The notes under the pieces were generated by a model that worked only from the letters and a program-made list of their open reading frames with translations, was not told the DNA's origin and did not search any database. A DNA stretch of 64,000 nt from Rhizobiaceae bacterium (GTDB taxonomy: Bacteria; Pseudomonadota; Alphaproteobacteria; Rhizobiales; Rhizobiaceae): positions 57,874-121,873 of the forward strand of contig JAHBYZ010000008.1 of the NCBI GenBank assembly GCA_019635695.1, read 5' to 3'. Each line of letters starts with the position of its first letter. The first letter of the stretch is position 1. The position numbers and the translations under genes are program-made. Shown in pieces: positions 59,406 through 64,000 of this stretch.

Positions 59406-60037
59406 AGACCGACGACCTCATCAAGGCGCTTGCCGCCGACACCGCCGCCCCGACCATGACGTCGTTGCGCGTATGGCTGTTTGCCGGCGTGGGCGCCCTG
59501 TTGATCGCGGCAACCGTCTTCTCGATTGCGCTCGGTCCGCGAGCCGATATTGCCACCGCGGCGGAGACGCTGCGTTTCATGCTCAAACCACTGGAGTCGG
59601 CGCTGCTCGCCGCCACCGCCTTCGCCACGCTCATCGCTCTCGCCCGGCCGGACGGCGACACGCGGAGACTGGCAACGCTTGCCGCCGCGCCCGTCCTGCT
59701 CGTTATCGCGGTCGTGGTGGAGCTTGCCGTCCTGCCGCCCGAGTTGTGGGAGGCGCGTTGGATCGGCTCCAACAGCCTGCTCTGCCTGACCTACATCCCG
59801 CTCATCGGCATCGGGCCTCTGGCTGCCCTGATGCTAGCCATGCGCCACGGCGCACCGACGCGTCCGCGCCTAGCGGGAGCGGTCGCCGGATTGATGGCGG
59901 GCGGCGTGGCGGCAGCGCTCTACGCGCTGCACTGCCCCGACGATTCGCCGCTTTTCGTGGCGACCTGGTATACGATCGCCATCGCAGCGCTGGCGGCGAT
60001 CGGAGCGCTCGTCGCGCCCCGCGTCGCGCGCTGGTAA
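59402..60037 (+). CDS. nrsF: NrsF-family (DUF1109) anti-sigma factor
   Basis: A 211-residue membrane protein with six helices after a short cytosolic lead ([20 protein letters not shown]). Helices are about 22-45, 60-80, 90-112, 125-147, 158-175 and 185-205. Cysteines in SNSLLCLTYIP and ALHCPDDSP, the second followed by an acidic pair, are typical of NrsF/OsrA proteins, which hold SigF inactive until a cysteine-sensed signal. The ATG at 59402 overlaps the sigma stop codon. Confidence 0.88.
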   Translation: MKTDDLIKALAADTAAPTMTSLRVWLFAGVGALLIAATVFSIALGPRADIATAAETLRFMLKPLESALLAATAFATLIALARPDGDTRRLATLAAAPVLLVIAVVVELAVLPPELWEARWIGSNSLLCLTYIPLIGIGPLAALMLAMRHGAPTRPRLAGAVAGLMAGGVAAALYALHCPDDSPLFVATWYTIAIAALAAIGALVAPRVARW

Positions 60038-60044
60038 GGCGGCG

Positions 60045-62462
60045 TCAACCGCGCAGCACGCCGCCGGTCTGCTTGGCGACGTTGTCGACCACGCGTTTGC
60101 CGAGTGCCTCGAAATCCTCGTCGGTGAGCGTGCGCTCGACGGGCTGGATTGCGACCTCGATGGCGATCGACTTCTTGTCGCCGCCGAGCGAAGCCCCTTC
60201 GAAGACGTCGAAGACGCGCACGCCGGTGACAAGCTTCTTGTCGGCCGCGAGCGCCGCCTTGACCACCGAACCGGCCTCAACGCCCCTGTCGACGATGAAG
60301 GCGAAGTCGCGCCGCACAGCCTGGAACGGAGACAGGTCGAGGCGCGGCTTGGTGCGCGTCGCCTTGGCCTTGGGCTCGGGAATGGCGTCGAGGAACACCT
60401 CGAAGCCGCAGAGCGGCCCCGACACGTCGAGCGCCTCAAGCGTTTTGGGGTGGAACTCGCCGAAATGGCCGAGCACGGTCTTCGGACCGAGCTTGATCAC
60501 CCCCGAGCGGCCGGGATGATACCAGCCGGGCGCGCCGGTCTCGACCGACAGCTTGTCTACAGGTGCACCGGCTGCTTCGAGCGCCGCGAAGGCGTCGGCC
60601 TTGGCGTCGAACACGCCGACGGCGGTCGAGTTGCCCGCCCAGTCGCGTCCCTGCCCCGCCATGCCGGCAGTGCCGCGGCGCACGCCGCCGGCGACCCGGC
60701 GCTGGTGGCCCGGTTCGTCGCCCTCATAGGTGCCCGAAACCTCGAACAGCGCCACGTCGGCGAAACCGCGGTCGGCATTGCGCTGCGCGGCCGCCACCAG
60801 CCCGGGCAGCAGCGAGGGGCGCATGTCCGACATGTCGGCCGCGATCGGATTGGCGAGCTTCAGCTCAGGTTGACCACCGCCGAAGAGCTTCGCGTGCGCC
60901 TCCGGAATGAACGACCAGGTGACGGCCTCCATCATGCCGCGCACGGCGAGCGCGCGGCGCGCGGCGCGCGTGCGGTTCTGCAGCGTCGTCAGCGTGCGGC
61001 CGTTGACGGTGGCATGGGTCGAGAGCGGCTGCGGCGCGATCTTCTCGACGCCGTTGATGCGCATGACTTCTTCCACGAGGTCGGCCTTGCCTTCGACGTC
61101 CGGCCGCCACGACGGCACCGAGACCTCGATCACCTCGCCCGAACCCTTCGGGCCGAAGCCGAGGCGGGTGAGGATGTCGCGGCTCGTATGGGCCGGCACG
61201 TCAAGGCCGGTGAGGCGCTTTACCTCGGACAGCGGCAGGCGGATTTCCTTGGCCGAATGGCCGGCATAGCCGACGACTTCGGTCTCGCTCGGCGTTCCGC
61301 CGCACAGGTCGAGCACCATCTGCGTCGCAAGTTCCAGCCCCGGCACCATGAATTCCGGATCGACGCCCCGTTCGAAGCGGTAGCGCGCGTCGGTGATGAT
61401 GCCGAGCGTGCGGCCCGTCTTGGCCGTGACAAGCGGATTCCAGAGTGCCGACTCGACCAGCACGTCCGTCGTGTTTTCGTCGCAGCCGGAGTGTTCGCCG
61501 CCCATGATGCCGGCGATGGATTCCACGCCCTGGTCGTCGGAAATGGCGCACATCTCGGGCGTCAGCGTGTATTCGCGCTGGTCGAGACCGAGCACCGTCT
61601 CGCCGCCCTTTGCACGGCGCACGACAAGATTGCCGGCGACCTTCTTTGCGTCGAACACATGCAGCGGCCGGCCGCGGTCGAAGGTGATGTAGTTGGTGAT
61701 GTCGACCAGCGCGTTGATCGGGCGCAGGCCAATGGCGAGCAGCCGCTGCTGCAGCCATTTCGGCGACGGGCCGTTCTTCACCCCGCGCACGAGGCGCAGC
61801 GCGAAACCGGGGCAAAGCTCCGGCGCCTCGATGGTCACCTTCACCGGGCAAGCGCCCTCGCCTTTCACCGCCGGCACGATGCCATCCTTGAGCTTGCCGA
61901 GGCCGGAAGCAGCAAGGTCGCGCGCGATGCCGTAGACGCCGGTGGCGTCGGGCCGGTTCGGCGTCAGGTTGATCTCGATGACCGGGTCGTCGAGGTGCGC
62001 ATAGCTGGCGAAGCTCGTGCCGACCGGCGCGTCTGCCGGCAGTTCGATGATGCCGTTGTGTTCGTCGGAGAGCTGCAATTCGCGCTCCGAACACATCATG
62101 CCGTGGCTCTCGACGCCCCTGATCTTGCCGACGCCCAGCGTCACGTCGATGCCGGGCACATAGGTGCCCGGACGGGCGAAGGCACCGATCAGCCCGGCGC
62201 GCGCATTGGGCGCGCCGCACACCACCTGGATCGGTTTGCCGTCACCGGCGTCCACGGTCAGCACCTGCAGTTTGTCAGCGTCCGGATGCCGGGCCGCCGT
62301 CAACACCTTGGCGATGACGAACGGCTTCAGCGCCGCCTTGTCGTCGACGCTCTCGACCTCGAGCCCGGTCATCGTCAGCCGCTCGACGATCTGGTCGAGT
62401 GAAAGGTCGGGTGGCGTCGAGGTGCATCCTTCGTTGGGCAGGGATTTTATGGACGTCTTCGA
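60045..62462 (-). CDS. pheT: Phenylalanyl-tRNA synthetase beta subunit, in frame with pheS and lacking its normal start
   Basis: About 805 codons of PheT sequence: the tRNA-binding domain ([34 protein letters not shown]), B3/B4 editing domain, B5 domain and C-terminal anticodon-binding FDX-ACB domain (ending [15 protein letters not shown]). Homology is clear from [24 protein letters not shown] onward. The expected N-terminus (MKFTLSWLKxHLxT) is absent; the frame instead continues without a stop from PheS through [19 protein letters not shown]. No start codon with a ribosome-binding site is visible at the junction. I have split the 1167-codon frame at the end of PheS homology. Fusion, frameshift pair or sequence error are the options. 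Confidence 0.85.
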   Translation of the reverse strand, partial: SKTSIKSLPNEGCTSTPPDLSLDQIVERLTMTGLEVESVDDKAALKPFVIAKVLTAARHPDADKLQVLTVDAGDGKPIQVVCGAPNARAGLIGAFARPGTYVPGIDVTLGVGKIRGVESHGMMCSERELQLSDEHNGIIELPADAPVGTSFASYAHLDDPVIEINLTPNRPDATGVYGIARDLAASGLGKLKDGIVPAVKGEGACPVKVTIEAPELCPGFALRLVRGVKNGPSPKWLQQRLLAIGLRPINALVDITNYITFDRGRPLHVFDAKKVAGNLVVRRAKGGETVLGLDQREYTLTPEMCAISDDQGVESIAGIMGGEHSGCDENTTDVLVESALWNPLVTAKTGRTLGIITDARYRFERGVDPEFMVPGLELATQMVLDLCGGTPSETEVVGYAGHSAKEIRLPLSEVKRLTGLDVPAHTSRDILTRLGFGPKGSGEVIEVSVPSWRPDVEGKADLVEEVMRINGVEKIAPQPLSTHATVNGRTLTTLQNRTRAARRALAVRGMMEAVTWSFIPEAHAKLFGGGQPELKLANPIAADMSDMRPSLLPGLVAAAQRNADRGFADVALFEVSGTYEGDEPGHQRRVAGGVRRGTAGMAGQGRDWAGNSTAVGVFDAKADAFAALEAAGAPVDKLSVETGAPGWYHPGRSGVIKLGPKTVLGHFGEFHPKTLEALDVSGPLCGFEVFLDAIPEPKAKATRTKPRLDLSPFQAVRRDFAFIVDRGVEAGSVVKAALAADKKLVTGVRVFDVFEGASLGGDKKSIAIEVAIQPVERTLTDEDFEALGKRVVDNVAKQTGGVLRG

Positions 62463-63548
62463 GAAAGCCAGCCCGCCGAATAGCGTCGGCAGGTCGAGCG
62501 GCCTGAAACCGTAGTGCGAGAGCCAGCGGACGTCGGCGTCGAAGAACGCGCGCAGGTCCGGCATGCCGTATTTCAGCATGGCGATGCGGTCGATGCCCAT
62601 GCCCCAGGCGAAGCCCTGGTATTCGTCCGGGTCAAGCCCGCCAAAGCGCAGCACGTTGGGGTGGACCATGCCGCAGCCAAGGATCTCCATCCAGTCGCTG
62701 CCCTCGCCGAAGCGCACCTCGCCCGGCCGAGAGCGGTCGCACTGGATGTCGACTTCCAGCGACGGCTCTGTGAACGGGAAGAACGACGGCCGGAAGCGCA
62801 TGTTGACGCTCGGCACCTCGAAGAAGGCCTTGCAGAACTCCGACAGCACCCACTTCATGTTGGCCACGTTGGCGGTCTTGTCGATGACGAGACCTTCCAG
62901 TTGGTGGAACATGGGCGAGTGCGTGGCGTCCGAGTCCTGCCGGTAGGTTTTGCCGGGGATGACGATGCGGATCGGCGGCTTCTGCGCCTCCATGGTGCGG
63001 ATCTGCACCGGCGAGGTGTGCGTGCGCAGCAGCCGCGGCGGCTGGCCGTCGCCCTTGCCGTTGAAGAAGAACGTGTCGTGCATCTCGCGCGCAGGGTGAC
63101 CTTCCGGGAAGTTCAGCGCGGTGAAGTTGTAGTGGTCGGTTTCGATGTCCGGCCCCTCGGCTATTGCGAAGCCGAGGTCGCCGAAGATGGCGGCAATCTC
63201 GTCGATCACCTGGCTGATCGGGTGGATGCGGCCGCGCTCGGCCGGCGCCTGGCGCACCGGCAGCGTGACGTCGACCTTCTCGGCGGCAAGGCGGGCGGTG
63301 ATGGCGATGTCGCGAAGGGCGCTCTTGCGGGCGGTCAGCGCCTCGGTCACCCGCGACTTCAGCCCGTTGATCGCCGCGCCGCGCGCCTGCCGCTCGTCGG
63401 GCGCCATTGAGCCCAGCGTCTTCAGCAGTTCGGAGACCGACCCCTTCTTGCCGAGCGCGGAAACGCGCACGGCCTCGATCGCCGGTTCGTCGGCGGCGCC
63501 GGCAATCTCGGCCATCAGCGATTGTTCGAGCGTGTCCAGTTCACTCAT
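62463..63548 (-). CDS. pheS: Phenylalanyl-tRNA synthetase alpha subunit, reading into pheT
   Basis: About 362 codons of PheS: N-terminal coiled-coil ([45 protein letters not shown]), class II motifs including [84 protein letters not shown] and [48 protein letters not shown]. PheS proteins normally end two or three residues after FGGL; here the frame goes on into PheT. Start ATG 63548; an in-frame ATG at 63574 lies inside the terminator U tract. Confidence 0.9.
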
Positions 63549-63573
63549 CAGTCTTCGTCCGTCAGGTCGGGCC

Positions 63574-63610
63574 ATGAAAAAACCCGCGCGGGCCGTGCCA
63601 GCGCGGGTTT
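63574..63610 (-). terminator. Rho-independent terminator between rplT and pheS
   Basis: On the minus strand a perfect 10-bp stem (AAACCCGCGC with GCGCGGGTTT) and an 11-base loop are followed by TTTTTT. It ends the rplT message 26 bases before pheS. In E. coli the same gap holds the pheST attenuator; here a second hairpin (TTCCCAA/TTGGGAA, 63609-63639) overlaps its 5' arm by two bases, but no phenylalanine-rich leader peptide is visible. Confidence 0.8.
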
Positions 63611-63648
63611 CCCAAATCAGAATTCCAAATGCTTGGGAAGCGCTGGTC

Positions 63649-64000
63649 TTAAGCGACAGCGGCCTCAAAAGCGTTCGGGGTGGTGTTCTTCAGGTATTCG
63701 AGCGCGACCTTGGCCTTGCCACACAGAGCGGCGAACGCCGCCGGCTCGTGGATGGCCATGTCGGACAGCACCTTGCGATCGATCTCGATGCCTGCCTTGT
63801 TCAGGCCGTCGATGAAGCGGCCATAGGTCAGGCCGTGCTCGCGCACAGCGGCGTTGATGCGCTGCACCCAGAGGGCGCGGAAGTTGCGCTTGCGCGCCTT
63901 GCGGTCGCGGTAGGCATACTGCAGCGACTTCTCCACCGCCTGCTTGGCGATGCGGATCGTGTTCTTGCGGCGGCCGTAGAAACCCTTGGCGGCCTTCAGC
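63649..64000 (-). CDS. rplT: 50S ribosomal protein L20, 3' part
   Basis: The last 117 codons of rplT; the 5' end is beyond the right edge. The visible protein is [97 protein letters not shown], standard L20, an assembly protein of the large subunit that also represses its own operon in many bacteria. Followed by the terminator before pheS, in the usual rplT-pheS-pheT order. Confidence 0.97.
   Translation of the reverse strand, partial: LKAAKGFYGRRKNTIRIAKQAVEKSLQYAYRDRKARKRNFRALWVQRINAAVREHGLTYGRFIDGLNKAGIEIDRKVLSDMAIHEPAAFAALCGKAKVALEYLKNTTPNAFEAAVA

Overview
The window looks like chromosome from a GC-rich alphaproteobacterium, most likely of the Hyphomicrobiales (Mesorhizobium/Aquamicrobium-like). 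The basis is gene content and style: a rhizobial-type phn operon with two phnE genes, an ECF sigma/NrsF pair, a Tim44-like protein, many short-chain dehydrogenases and acyl-CoA dehydrogenases, tight ATGA/TGATG overlaps and GTG/TTG starts. The taxonomic call is inference; there is no rRNA or tRNA here.

Layout. (1) 1-2.9 kb: the 5' end of a peptide-type solute-binding protein gene, a LigM-like tetrahydrofolate O-demethylase and a divergent LysR regulator. (2) 2.9-10.3 kb: a sulfur block with an Rrf2 regulator, an FAD/NAD(P)-binding protein, an LLM flavin monooxygenase, an overlooked 41-residue membrane protein, and the sulfate importer cysA-cysW-cysT-sbp. Three promoters here share a dyad, AGTCTA-N9-TAGACT. 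(3) 10.4-37.6 kb: a large CoA-dependent catabolic cluster: five acyl-CoA dehydrogenases, five SDRs, an enoyl-CoA hydratase, an AMP-forming acyl-CoA ligase, an old-yellow-enzyme, an amidohydrolase, an alpha/beta hydrolase, a tandem CMD protein, a PotABCD-type ABC importer, a tripartite TctABC importer and one GntR regulator. Every transcription unit in it carries an 18-bp dyad close to TAAnnAGnATnCTnnTTA at its promoter. I read the cluster as one regulon for uptake and beta-oxidation-like breakdown of an unidentified, probably cyclic or branched, carboxylate. (4) 37.6-42.2 kb: DUF488, Tim44-like, 5-formyl-THF cyclo-ligase, a LysR gene and a nitronate monooxygenase operon; the last two share an ATGCA-N7-TGCAT operator. 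(5) 42.2-54.9 kb: a full carbon-phosphorus lyase system (phnGHIJKL, acetyltransferase, GyrI-like protein, phnCDE1E2, DUF1045, phnMN) with PHO-box-like sites before phnG and phnC. (6) 55-60 kb: a GNAT protein, then a bufferin operon (bufA, bufB/DUF692, bufC/DUF2063, DoxX) divergent from its probable ECF sigma factor and NrsF anti-sigma factor; both promoters fit GTAACG-N16-CGWA. (7) 60-64 kb: pheT, pheS and rplT. pheS and pheT are in one uninterrupted reading frame, and the normal PheT N-terminus is missing.

How the parts work together: the blocks are mostly nutrient and stress modules (sulfate limitation, phosphate limitation, copper/thiol-metal stress, carboxylate catabolism), each with its own regulator or operator visible in the DNA, beside a piece of core translation machinery. 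I saw no insertion sequences, integrases, CRISPR arrays or tRNA genes.
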